From Dipteris shenzhenensis (taxonomy: Eukaryota > Polypodiophyta > Polypodiopsida > Gleicheniales): 64,000 nucleotides of DNA. Within the stretch, counting starts at the first letter, position 1; each line of letters starts with the position of its first letter. The notes below the pieces were generated by a model. It searched no databases and was not told the origin of the DNA. It saw only the letters and a program-made list of their open reading frames with translations. The position numbers and the translations under genes were made by a program. This document shows positions 1 through 11,700 of this stretch, piece by piece. The stretch lies in assembly GCA_047967505.1 (NCBI GenBank), contig CM106538.1; one strand, written 5' to 3'.

Positions 1-1434
1 CCCAAACAGTTCACACAAAGGCTTGAAGAAATAATAATATTAACACCTGCAGAGAGATAAATGGACCAACTACATATATTAGTTCACACAATGGTATGCC
101 TATTGAATGTAATTCACCTTGTTGTTCAATAAGAGTTCATTAGGTTATAATATTTATACAAAGCATGATGAGAATGGCAATATAGTTCTCATTGTCTTGT
201 ATGTTGATGACATCATCATAATTGGTAATAATGAGAAACAAATGAAAGAGGCCAAATATGACCTAAACAGAGCCTTTGATCTTAGCTTTATGCATTACTG
301 TTCTGGAAATCGAGGTCTATAGAGACTAAGTTAAAATGTTTTTATCCTAATCCAAGACATGAATGAAATTCTCAAATGGTTTAGAATGGAGAATTACAAG
401 TCAATCAATAGACTAATGAATCCACATGAGAAATTGTCCAAAGATCTACATAGTCATGGAGTAGATGACATCTTATATAGGAAATTTGTAGTTAGCTTGA
501 TACAATCAAACATAGTGTGTCCAGGTTTACCCTTCCCAAACTATGGCGAGTATTTGGACCGAAACACAGTACACACTCTGATGGCCATTTGGGCGAGCAT
601 GGAGGGATCCTCTAGAGCAGCCACTGCCAGGAGAGTTATTTTTTTCAAAGTTGGGAGAGGATCTCCTTTCTTCTCTGAGTCTCCTTTAGGGTTGAGATGG
701 CATTTTCAGCCTCCACCTTGGTTGTTTATTAGCTCATTTTGAGCTGTTTTTTCCTCATGCATTGCATGATGTACTCCCGCATTTGAGCTTGCTCTCACGG
801 TTTTCATTCATACTTAATGAAGTAATTTTCTTGCAAAAAGAAAAACATAGTGTGTCCAGTCAGTGCAGTATCCCCATATATGGTTGATCAAAAGAAAGCC
901 ATTAGAAGGCGACCAATAAAATTCTCAGATATGTAAAGGGAAACCTAACTCTACAAAAGAAGCAATGATAAAAATCTATCAGGGTTTATTGATTAGGCAG
1001 GATGCTCAGATGATGAAAGATCTATTACTTCAGGTTGGATTTTACCTGATATCGTGGAGTGGTAAGAAGCAAAGTACTATTGCTTTATCCTCCATAGAGA
1101 TTGAATATAGAGCATCCACTAACATAGCCTGTAAGGCTATCTAGTTGAGGAGGATCTTTAATGATGTTGGGCTTATTCAAAAAAATCAAATTTTGTTATT
1201 GATTGATAATAAAATCTCTACTAATGTGGTCAATGATCTTGTATTTTAAACTTGAACAAAGCACATTGAGATACAACATCACCTTATACATGAAAAGGTA
1301 TTGAGCAATGAAATCTATTGTTCAATACAAGATCAGGTGGTTGATATCCTAACCAAACCTCTTGCGAGGATTAAGCAAGAGAAGTCTTCCAACTGTTGTG
1401 TGTGAAGCCTAATCCATTTTTCATCAAGGAGAAG
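1..1434 (+). pseudogene. Ty1/copia pol remnant (RT and RNase H)
   Basis: Degenerate 3' part of a copia polyprotein. The reverse transcriptase box YVDD lies at 200-211, followed by a region like the end of RT (about 359-507). After an interruption at 525-842 comes the RNase H part (about 1030-1390), with the copia-typical stretches WSGKKQSTIALSS and, further on, KHIEIQHH. Frameshifts and stops break it throughout, so it makes no protein. A purine-rich tract at 1424-1434 ends it and directly precedes an LTR. It lies upstream of the first recognised mannosidase exon, probably in an intron. Confidence 0.85.
525..842 (+). mobile_element. 5'-truncated LINE tail inserted in the copia remnant
   Basis: The insert carries the last codons of a LINE ORF2 (a region ending PPPWLFISSF), a short 3' UTR and an A-rich end. 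The host sequence catagtgtgtccag is repeated exactly on both sides (511-524 and 846-859), extended to 17 bp if three flanking As are counted. This is a target-site duplication typical of target-primed insertion. The same 3' end recurs at 16507, 25038, 34998, 39261, 48300 and 59075 in this window. Confidence 0.9.
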
Positions 1435-1840
1435 TGTTGGAAAGAGTGATGAACTATGGAGCTAGTTCACTAAATTACCCAAGGGTAATTTGTGTACTGG
1501 TCTTTGTGCTCATTTTCCCGGGGTGTAGTTTGGCAAAAGTAGTTTTGGCAATCATGCTTCTATGTCAGACTATGTTCACGTCTTCTCTTAGTGTCGCTAT
1601 TGGTCCCCGTAGTCATTGTATCATGCTCGTACCATATGACTGGAGCATTCTCTAGTGGATCTTTTTCCCTATTTGCGATTGTCTTTGTATCGGTCTCTTC
1701 AAGATGCTCATTCTCTTGGAAAGCTTCCTCTGGCCCAGTTAGAAGTGTTTTATTATTGCTTCTAGCTTTGAGTAGTAGCTGTTCCACTTTGGACAGCTAT
1801 GAATGTACATTCTTCTAAATGAAATATCTGCTTTACAACA
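1435..1840 (+). mobile_element. Copia 3' LTR (putative)
   Basis: The tract starts TGTTGGAA right after a polypurine tract that follows the copia RNase H. It ends at ctttacaaca, so its termini form the short inverted pair TGTTG/CAACA expected of an LTR. No second LTR lies in the window, so the right boundary rests on this terminal match only. Confidence 0.5.
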
Positions 1841-2628
1841 AAAAAAGTGCTCAAGGAAGAGAGGATGGTATCCCTCCAAAGACATCACAATCCAAATATA
1901 CTTGTGTGATCACCTAGTTTGAATACTTGTATATTTTCACAAAGAGTCTTGCAAAATTTCCTCCCACCTTCGCCTCTCTCGCTTGTGCTTTTCTTTGCCA
2001 TTCCAATCGATTGTGCCTCATAAACATAATTTTGGGGTATACTACATGCATCGAATTCAATTTTCCAGCTAAGAAAAGAATGTATGTGTCTGATGCAGAA
2101 ATGCCAGGCCTTGTCCTTTTGTTCATGGGTATCCACAGTGATTCCCAAAGCATATTCTCAAGGCATCCATCGTATTTCCATAGGCCATAATCCCTAGGCA
2201 GTGTGACTGGACTACGCTAAAGCCCTTCTCTGTCCCTCTTGTTGCTTGTCACTGAGGTCCTCGGACTCCCTAACGTAAAATGAAGACCCTTGCAAGAGAA
2301 CCTGGCTACTGCCAAGAATAACCACCCTTGTTTAAGCATTGACTAAGGTCCATACAATGGATCCAGCCTATCTGCCCTCATTCTTCTTCCCGCTTCTGCG
2401 GTTCATATAACAAGCATCCTTAGCATCTGAAGGCATTAATAGGTCCACCCTATCTGTCCTCATTCTTCTTCCTGATTGTTGGGCTCAGCCTTAGCATCAT
2501 AAAGCATTAATGCAAAAAACCTTTTTATATTTGATATATCATTGTATATCAAAGAATGTTTGAAAAAGCTAAGTAGAAACTTCAAGTTCAAGCTGACTAT
2601 TACCTTCTTTCTTGTATTGTGTAAGCAG
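1841..2628. other. Non-coding intron or flank, no gene recognised
   Basis: No convincing coding signal. A loose repeat of the phrase tctgtcctcattcttcttcc occurs twice around 2390-2480. The last bases before 2629 form a good acceptor context ending gtaagcag. The exon that should precede exon 1 of this window (encoding the two-His/Asp zinc-binding segment of GH38 enzymes) is not visible here. Confidence 0.5.
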
Positions 2629-2717
2629 GCATTCTTCCAGCGTTGGTGGAGAGAACAGACTCCACAGAAGCAAGCGATTGTGAAAAGTCTTGTTGATGCA
2701 GGCCAGCTTGAGTTTAT
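2629..2717 (+). CDS. Alpha-mannosidase exon 1 of window
   Basis: Encodes [10 protein letters not shown] and the following GQLEF stretch, a conserved GH38 segment. The acceptor is cag at 2626-2628 and the donor GTAGGG at 2718. The exon ends after two bases of an Ile codon that exon 2 completes. Confidence 0.9.
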
Positions 2718-5700
2718 GTAGGGTTATAATGTTGTTTCGTCAAAAGCTCATGATTTTTTTGACAGTACAATAACTTTCTGATCTATTATGGCAATGATAT
2801 TTTGTGATTTCCAAAATGGTGGCTGGGATGTTTCAGAAATGGTGGCTGGTGTATGCATGATGAGGCTACGACGCACTATATAGACATGATAGACCAGACA
2901 ACTCTTGGACATAGATATATCAAACAACAGTTTCAAAAGGTTCCACGGACTGGATGGCAGATAGATCCATTTGGGCACTCTGCAGTACAAGCATACCTGC
3001 TAAGTGCAGAGGTTTGTTTTTGGCATTGTAAATACTAGCTGTACGTGGATTTATACATTACAATCACTTTATTAGCGAATATTATTTGTATTATAAAGGA
3101 AAAGGGATAGATCTGTAGCATAAAACATGCATCAATGATTCAAAAGTTGTTCCAATGATCAATCATCATTTATCAATGATAAAAATCATACTTTAGACTC
3201 AATAGGCAAAATTACAAAAAGGTTAGATAATATATAGGTCAATTTATGTTTGCCCTTTAGCATATGAGTATGCTATAAACAAGTGTAAACATGTCTTATT
3301 GAACACACGAGAATGTTTGGAGATATGGTTTAGATGCACTGGGTCTTAAGCATTCATTTTTACGTTACTAAGGTGATCAAGCTTTCTCATATCAATATGA
3401 AAAGCTGCATCACTGGTCTCTGTATATACCTGGAAAGAATTGAGAAACTGATGAGATCTGCATCATCATCGCATTAACTCCTGAGGAAGCAAAGTAATAT
3501 ATCTAGACGTGTATAGGCACATAGGCACATGTCTGGAAACCAATCTCCCTCTTCATATTTCTTTGTGCTCGTGCATATGCACACACATACACACATGTAC
3601 ATCTCTTTGACTAACAAACTCTCTGTTCTCCTGTGGGAAACTTTTGCAGCTTGGATTTGATGCCCTTTATTTTGCAAGGATTGATTATCAGGACAAACTA
3701 AAGCGTCTAAATGAAAGCACACTCGAGATGATTTGGCAGGGTTCCAAGACATTTGGCAGCTCTGCTCAGGTAGATCTTATTACTTCAACAGCAGTGTTCC
3801 CATAAATAATATATTAGACTCTGGTTGATTTCTATTGGGTGATGTACACATGAGTGGGCTACAATCAGAAGTCTACTTTAACAATCAGTAACGTGCTTGG
3901 ATAGAGTCTCTTGTCTACAGATATTTACAGGCACTCTCTTTGATGGTTACGGCCCACCTTCTGGATTCGACTTTGATATTGATTCTACAGATACACCTGT
4001 CCAGGTACTTACATTAACCAGTATGCTCCTATGGAGTATCTGTAAGCCTATAGTTCTGAGGGAAATTTTATTCTAACCTTATAATATGTCTGCATGGGAA
4101 AAAAAACAGGATGATCCCATTCTGTTTGATTATAATGTTCAGGACAGGGTTGATGCATTTGTAGCCACTGCACAAAATCAGGTATGCTTTTGTAGATTGG
4201 TTCATAGGCGAATGGTTTGTAATGTTCATACACATTAAATTGTGTCATGCTATGTCTATAAGGACAAACCAAATCATGTTGACCATGGGGATTGATTTTA
4301 ACTATCAAAATTTGGTATGACTTCTAATGTTCATACTCATTAAATTGTGTCAGGCTTTGTCTATAAGGACAAACCATATCATGTGGACCATGGGGACTGA
4401 TTTCAACTATCAAAATGCGCATGCTTGGTACAAGCAAATGGACAAGCTCATCAATTGGGTGAATAAGGCATGTCTTATCCTTATAATCAAAGACCTCTGA
4501 ATGTTTGTCAAATTTCTATTGCAAAAATATATTCCTAATCTTTTATGAAGGTTTCATTTTCTTTTGGAGTCAAGGTTTCGGAAGTGCACAGCTAGCACAT
4601 CTTAGAGTCATCTTGTGCAGAGTTTGCATACTTTGACTCGAGATTAAGATCCCAATTCTTATGTGGGGGCTCCTTGACTAATGGCCTTGAAATAAGGTGG
4701 TGTTGAAGGAGGTTTAAGGCAACAAACAGTTTAGAGAGGTTTTCCTCATTTCACATTTCATTTCGCATCACGGTTGTCCATCAATTCGGCCCACATCCAT
4801 TATCAAGATTGAGATCCCTATCCTTGTGCAGAGTTTTCTGAAATAGCGTGGCCTTGAAGGTGGGAGATGTAGAGGGGTTCTAGGAAACCTCAAAGATAAA
4901 TTCCAGGGCATGTTTGCAAGTAGTTTATGGGGCACCTTTTCTACCAACAGTCTTCACTTCATATTTCATTTTCTATCATTTAAGGTGACTTAGCAACTCA
5001 AGCTTACGATCATTCAGAAGTTTTTTGAAATCCTTCCAAGAGACCACAGAAAAAGCAGGTCCTCTCTCCCATCTGGACCACTGCATGTACCCAGAAGCAT
5101 CAAGAGCTCTTCCATGTTGATGAAGTATGCGGTCATTCCACACGATAGGATGCCTATCAATCTCGTCCTATGAAGAGTGGGGATTCTCTGAAGATTAATC
5201 TTGAATCTGCCCAAGCTTTCAAGATGGCAGCCATAAGAGGGAAGGAAGGCATCCTAAGATGCGCCAAGATAAAGATCCACTTCGTACTGTCCATCCAATC
5301 ACCACCCGAGGAGGGGGAACAATAGTGTATGAAATGAATGAAAAAATATTTCTAAGACTCCTGTCCTAGCAAAAGCCCTTGACTAAAACCTTGCAAAGGC
5401 CGGCCCTACTATGCAAATATGGATCAATGATATTGAGGCCCCCTTTTTGTGTGAGGAGAATCAAGGTCTCCTACGCCACACTAGCTCCGGTATATATAGA
5501 ACCATCAAGTCCACACCATAAGAAATTCCTTATCGGCCTTTTTAGTTGAGTGATGCATTCCCTAGAGTGGCACCAACAAGAAAAAATAAAGCAAGCTGTG
5601 GCCATTAGTACCTTGTTAATAACTACCACTCTAGATATGAGGTTTAGTCTACTAAAAATCCAAAAAGATTTTCTTCTGATACTCTCCAAGACATGATCAA

Positions 5701-8700
5701 ATTATTGCAAAGGTACGAAAACAAATATCTTCAAAAGTTGAGATTAACTCTTTTTCTATAGGCTCTCTATGATAATAACATGCAAAAGTTGCTATCCTTA
5801 CAACAATAGTCAAGGCCACAGTTATAGAAGATGCTTCTAGTGATGAGCCATCTCCATGATCTGATTCTTCTTTAGCTTTTAGAGATTTGTCGAATGCAGG
5901 CTACAAGTTGGGTGAAACAAAAGAGGCTATCTATAAATTGTCCAAAGGCTCACTCATGACAAAGTTGTGGTCAACACCAATTGCAAAGTCTAACGGAGCA
6001 TCCCAAATGTAGTCTCCTTCATAGCTAACAAGTAAAAGAGTTACAAAATTAAATTTACCAAAACAAAAAGATACCTTGAAAGACACATTCTCCTCTATTA
6101 TTGGGGGCATAAAGGTTGAGAAGGATAACTTACATCCACTAATATGAAGTAAAGTCCTCTATGCTCTAGGGGTGTGATGATGCCATGTCCAACTACAAGG
6201 AGATGAATCCGAAACTAAAAGGCATGTTCCTCCCCTAGTGCCCAAGGAAGGAGACCAAAAAGTGTGACTGGAAAGCAATTCACATGACTGGAAAGCAATT
6301 AATCTGACTTTGCACAGTCTTTACCATCCAACTTGTGTTTCTAGATAAAAAGAATATCAATGAGACCCTAGTGACACTTGGATGAAGCTGATTACTCATT
6401 AGCTGCCTTCGACGTGGCGATGAGGAACACGGCCACAGCCCAGAGGAAGTAGGCTTACCTAACCTGTTGGTGAAATAGATCTCCTATAGTAGTAGTAGGG
6501 AGGGAAGTCCACCACACCTGTGGAAGTGGATGCTCTATAGGTAGGGTTGGGAAGAACAGTGCTAACAAAGGTGGAAGGCACAAACTCTACCTCTCCACAA
6601 TCAGTTGGAGCGGAGAAAGAGTTCGTTTGAACCAAAAATGGCACCGGAGTCCATAAGATACCCACACCCTTTCCTCCATCAAGAAGAAACACTTGCAATG
6701 CGGAATGTGAAGGAGGCTGCTCGAAAGGAGAAACAAGGCCAAGATTATTTATTTATTTTTTGGGGGGCAGCTCTTGATCTATGAGAGAAGGAGCTGATGA
6801 AACACCATCTCTGGCCACAACCAAAACAGGGTGAGGAAGAGGGTTAGGAAAACAGAAAGGGCCTCTTGATGTGCCAAAGTTGGTGGAGAAATGCCAACTC
6901 TAACCGCAACCCAAGGAGGGAAAGTAGGTATCAGTCATGCAACACTTGCCATAGGAACGCTTTGTCGAGAAGGGTTTGCACCAAAAGGCTTCTTGGGCCT
7001 TTTCTTCTTCCTTGGGCAATCTCTAACGAAGTGGTGCCCAAAGATCTTGCAAATTTGTCGTAGTTTTTGCTTGCTTGCAGTCTCAACTCTCTGCCAAAAA
7101 AAAGAGCCATTTGGATGTGGGAGCATAATCTGGTCATCGGATAAATGAGGGTGAGTTACAATAATCTAACTTTGGGGACCTCATTAGACCCGAGAGCCTC
7201 CACTATGGAAGGGGGTAAACCAGGGAGAAGGGGGATCTCTGTGGCCAAACCAAATGAAGCTACAATCATGGTTAGGTCCATGGTAGACCCGAGGCAGATC
7301 GGGGAACTTGATAAATAGTGAATTGACCCGTCTGTCCTCCTCCACTATGTCGAAGCCTAGTAAGAAAGATGAGAGAAAAATCTTCTTGGAACGAAGTGCC
7401 AAGGGGCTAGCCTCGAGCATTGTCCTTGCGGGTTTGGGAGAATAAAAACCACATGAGAGCAACCTCACCCCAATAAATGAACATCTGATAGGTGTTGAAA
7501 CCAGGGCACTACAGCTAAGCTAAGCTAGGAAGCAAGAGCAGCTATGCTAAACTAAGACAAAGCTATGGAGGCAACAAGAGAAAGAAAGACATGATGAAGA
7601 ACCTAAACTACTCAGTCATAGACTTAAGCACAATTAGGTTACAAGATGGAAGCTTGTACTTATAGAGAGGCTTGAGAGCTTGCTGGATTGCTTTCCATTG
7701 ATAGAGACTTCACTTATATAGAGTGAAGTACACGAGATACAAAGTCACCCAACTATATGGGATAATAGAAAAGTGCCACATGGCAACAAACACACAAACT
7801 ACTACAAAACTAGCACTCTAGGTGCCTATAGAAGTGGCAGCTCCTTGATATTCCCAACAAATCCCCTCTCAAGGAAATGCCTCATAATGTCAAGGATAAA
7901 TCATAGGCTCATGGTCTCTCATGTCAGTTTTTCTGGACAAGGATAAATCCAAGGCTCTATGTCTCTCATGCAGTAGGACATCCTTGGGTAGGTACAAAAT
8001 ATGGGATATACCAAGACTAACTCAAAATATCATAGATACCTATGAGAGGTTCACACTGACAAGAAAATAAGATACCTTTGCATACTCATAATGGTTGCAA
8101 AAGGTTTACAGAGTCCTTTTTGGAAACATGATCCGGGCAGGGCACCCTAGAAACAGAATGTAGAAACTAGAAGACATAATCCTTGTCTTCCATAAAAAAT
8201 GCTTGTGCTTTGGGCACCTCCTCTACCACCATATTTCCTGAATTTTTGTTAGAGAAACGATTCCTTTTAGAGTGACCGTTCTTTCTGCAGATTCCACATG
8301 GTTTGATGCGAAAACAATCTTTTTCATTATCATGATTGTTTTTGCCACAATGTTTGCCAACCTGAAAAGTAATTCTTTTGAACTCGGTTGCTAGAGTGAG
8401 TTCGCTCTTATTATCGGTCCTTTTGTCCTTCTTCCTTTCCTCTTCCCGCAGTGCACTGATGATGCCCTCAAATTTTGGATCAGGGCCATATTTTAGAGTG
8501 GTGACCAAATTGTCATATTCTTCAGGCATGCTTTTGAGAAGTACAGCCATAGCATCATCTTGTGTTACCGGTGACTGGATTGAAGCCAATTGATTCATCA
8601 GGCTTCTCATTTTGTTGATGTGAGCATCTAGAGGTGCTCCAGATTTCAGTTCTAACTCAAAAAATCCAATCTTGAGTGACAGCTTTGAATGCTTGTTACT

Positions 8701-11700
8701 TGCACCAAATAAGTGGTCAAGTATAGCCCAAGATTCAGCAGGGTCTTCAAGATCAGAAATATGATGCAAATAGTTGTCTCCAAGGCCCAATGCAATGATT
8801 GAGAATGCCTGCTCAAGATGGTGAGGTTCAAGGGCAACTGACTTTTCTATTGATGAGTAAGAAGATTCTTTTCCTTTTTCAGAGGCAACTGACTTTTCTA
8901 TTGATGAGGAAGAAGATTCTTTTCCCTTGACCAGACTCCACAGATTATGTTTCATCAAATGGAACTTGATCTTCGTCTGCCAGGTGTGGAATCCTTGGCC
9001 ATTGAACTTATCAATGACAGTGTGAGTATTCATCTTGATGAATCAAGCTGAAAGATATCACAATCTTGAAGTGACAATCAGCAACAACGAATCAGCAATT
9101 TGCAGCTTCTTATAGACACAGACAGTGAAGTAAGAATGGCGGGCTGATTCATGTGAGGATAGTGAGTGGATTCAGCATGACTTGGGGCAGATATCTGGAG
9201 CAGAAAGTGACGAGCTGAATGGCGCATATCTGGACAGAGTTTCATGGACAGAATGGCGAGCAGAGGGCAGGGAAATAGTGTGCAGATTTGGGGGAGAGTG
9301 TAGGGGTAGCAATCAGCAAGGAATGGCGCGCTGAACTGGAGCAGGATGGCGAGGGAAAACAGGGCAGAATGGCGGGCAGATCAAGATATATATGGCGATG
9401 TAATGAAGTGGGAGATCAGGGCAGAATTGACGCAGCATGGCGAGACAAGAAGCAGCAGGAACTGTTGAGAGTTCATGCTCAACATCATGTGATCACGTGT
9501 ACATAGCACCATCCTGTGATCATATGTGCATAGCACTAACCTTATAGAGTGCTATAAAGGAAAGGGCTAGATCCCCTAACCCTAACCCTAAATGGGTTTG
9601 TATATATTCTATCTTTTCAACTAAATCTAATGTACTCTCTAGCTGTGCCCTCTCTCCTCATCTCCACTCTTCTCCTATCCCCTCTTCATATTTTGTCATG
9701 GTATCAGAGCTCCCTTGCCTTCCGCTGAGGCATTGCGATCCTTGAGAGTGCGAGAGAGATTGAGAGATTGAGTGTTCCCATCCTTTCATTCCGTTGATGA
9801 AAGAGATTTCCGTCCATTTAATTGAGAGAGAGTTTCCGTCCACTTTTCTTTTTGTGTGAGAGAGAGTTCTTTCGATTTAGTGCTTCGAGAGAGAGAAATA
9901 GAGATTTTCTGTCTATTCTTCTTCTTCTTCAAGAGAAAGAGAGAGAGAAAGAGCTTAGATAATCATTCCTGTGAGAGAGAGATAGAGGTTCATTTGATAG
10001 AGAGAAAGGATTCATTTATGAGTATTGTTCTTCTTCTATCATACTCCGTTTGAGAGATAGAGGTAGTTCTTTTCTTCGATCCACGTGAGAGACTCCAAGC
10101 TTCAACAACTTCTATGTCCTTGCAACTGCGCTTGTGGCTCCTACAAGCAACCTCACCGATCCAAGCCAGCCTCTGCTACGACTTCTGCTGCTGCGACTCC
10201 TACTGGAACTCCGACGCAACTCCTTTGGAGCCTCGTTTGCTGGAGCCTCTTTGCTAGGCAAGCAATAAAAGCTTCAACGAGCCGTCTCACAGTAGCGCCA
10301 ACAAGAGCCTTCACTAGCGACACGCATAGGCACAACGTAGTCTCCAATACTTAACGCCACCTCCTAGCCTCTCTTGCAACAAAGCCTCGACCTTGGAGGC
10401 TCAATCCTTCAGTGACGTTCCAATACGCACGACGGCTCTCTCCAACACCGGCTATCCCAACGCTTCTCCAAAACGAACCGCTCAGATCCTCCATGCATGC
10501 AAACTAGTAGCGACAGCAGAGACTCCACCGACGGAACCTCCAACTGGCTCCTTCAATGACCCGCTCAGCCCCTCAGCTGATCGCCTACGCTCCAGTACGT
10601 GCCTTCTACCAGCCAACCACTGCTATAGACAAGGTCTTCTAACACGGTCTCTACACATAACAAAGGTACCAAGCGTCTCCTGCTCCATGAACGACAGACG
10701 ACTAAAGGCTCCAAGACTTCAGCTCAGCCTCCAGCTCCATTGACCTACACCGACCCAACAACTTCAGTGCACTGCAAGCAACAGTGCGACTAGCAAAGCA
10801 CCTACGCCAAAGCACCACCGAGCTTTGTTAGTAGCTCCGTTGAAGGCTTCAAGCTCCTCCAAGAGCTCACGGACTGCAAGGCCAACGGGTTATTGACGGC
10901 CCTCGTCCATAGACACTTGGCCATATAGAGTTGACACGTGTCTCCTATCGGCCATGTCAGCAAGCTCACCTTATCTGCCTCGTCACTCTAAGTGACACGT
11001 CAGCAGTCCCATGAGGTTGCATGTCATCAGCTTGTCAACTGTCACTGACTGCCACGTCACCTCTGCCACGTCAGTAGCCATGTCAGCTGGCCTTGTCAGC
11101 TACCACATCATCTGGCCACGTCAACTGTCACATCATTTGGCCACATCATCTGCCACGTTACCTTTGCTGACATCATCTGTCACATCATCAGGGCCACGTG
11201 GCACACTGGACCTCTGCAGGCACACAGTGTGCTCCAGAGTCACTGCATGTGACCACTCCTGCCACCTCAGCATAGGGCTCCACTGGCACATCTCTTGCTA
11301 GACACAGTGCCACATCATCACTGCATGTGACCCACAGTGACACATCATCATTGAGCACCATTTGCACTCCTTTTGTCCCTCCACCTAGATCAAGTCGTAT
11401 CTCTTGATCTAGGAAGAATTTGAGGACGCTCCAAAAAGAAAAGTCGCTCATTTTTTTGTGCTCTACGCGCTCGTCACATCATGCGCACATTTCGGTACAA
11501 GTTACACTCACATTTGAGCCTCGTCGACAAAACCACTTCCTTCACGTACATTCGCCTCTACATCGACGTATTTGATGTTGATCTTGAGGGAAGGTGTTGA
11601 GAGTTCACGCTCAACATCATATGATCACGTGTGCATAGCACCATCATGATTCATGTGATCATATGTGCATAGCACTAATCTTATAGAGTGCTATAAAGGA

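Noticed and set aside
4048-4308. Antisense 86-codon frame over mannosidase exon 5
   Set aside because: A shadow of the conserved exon and its decayed duplicate on the other strand.
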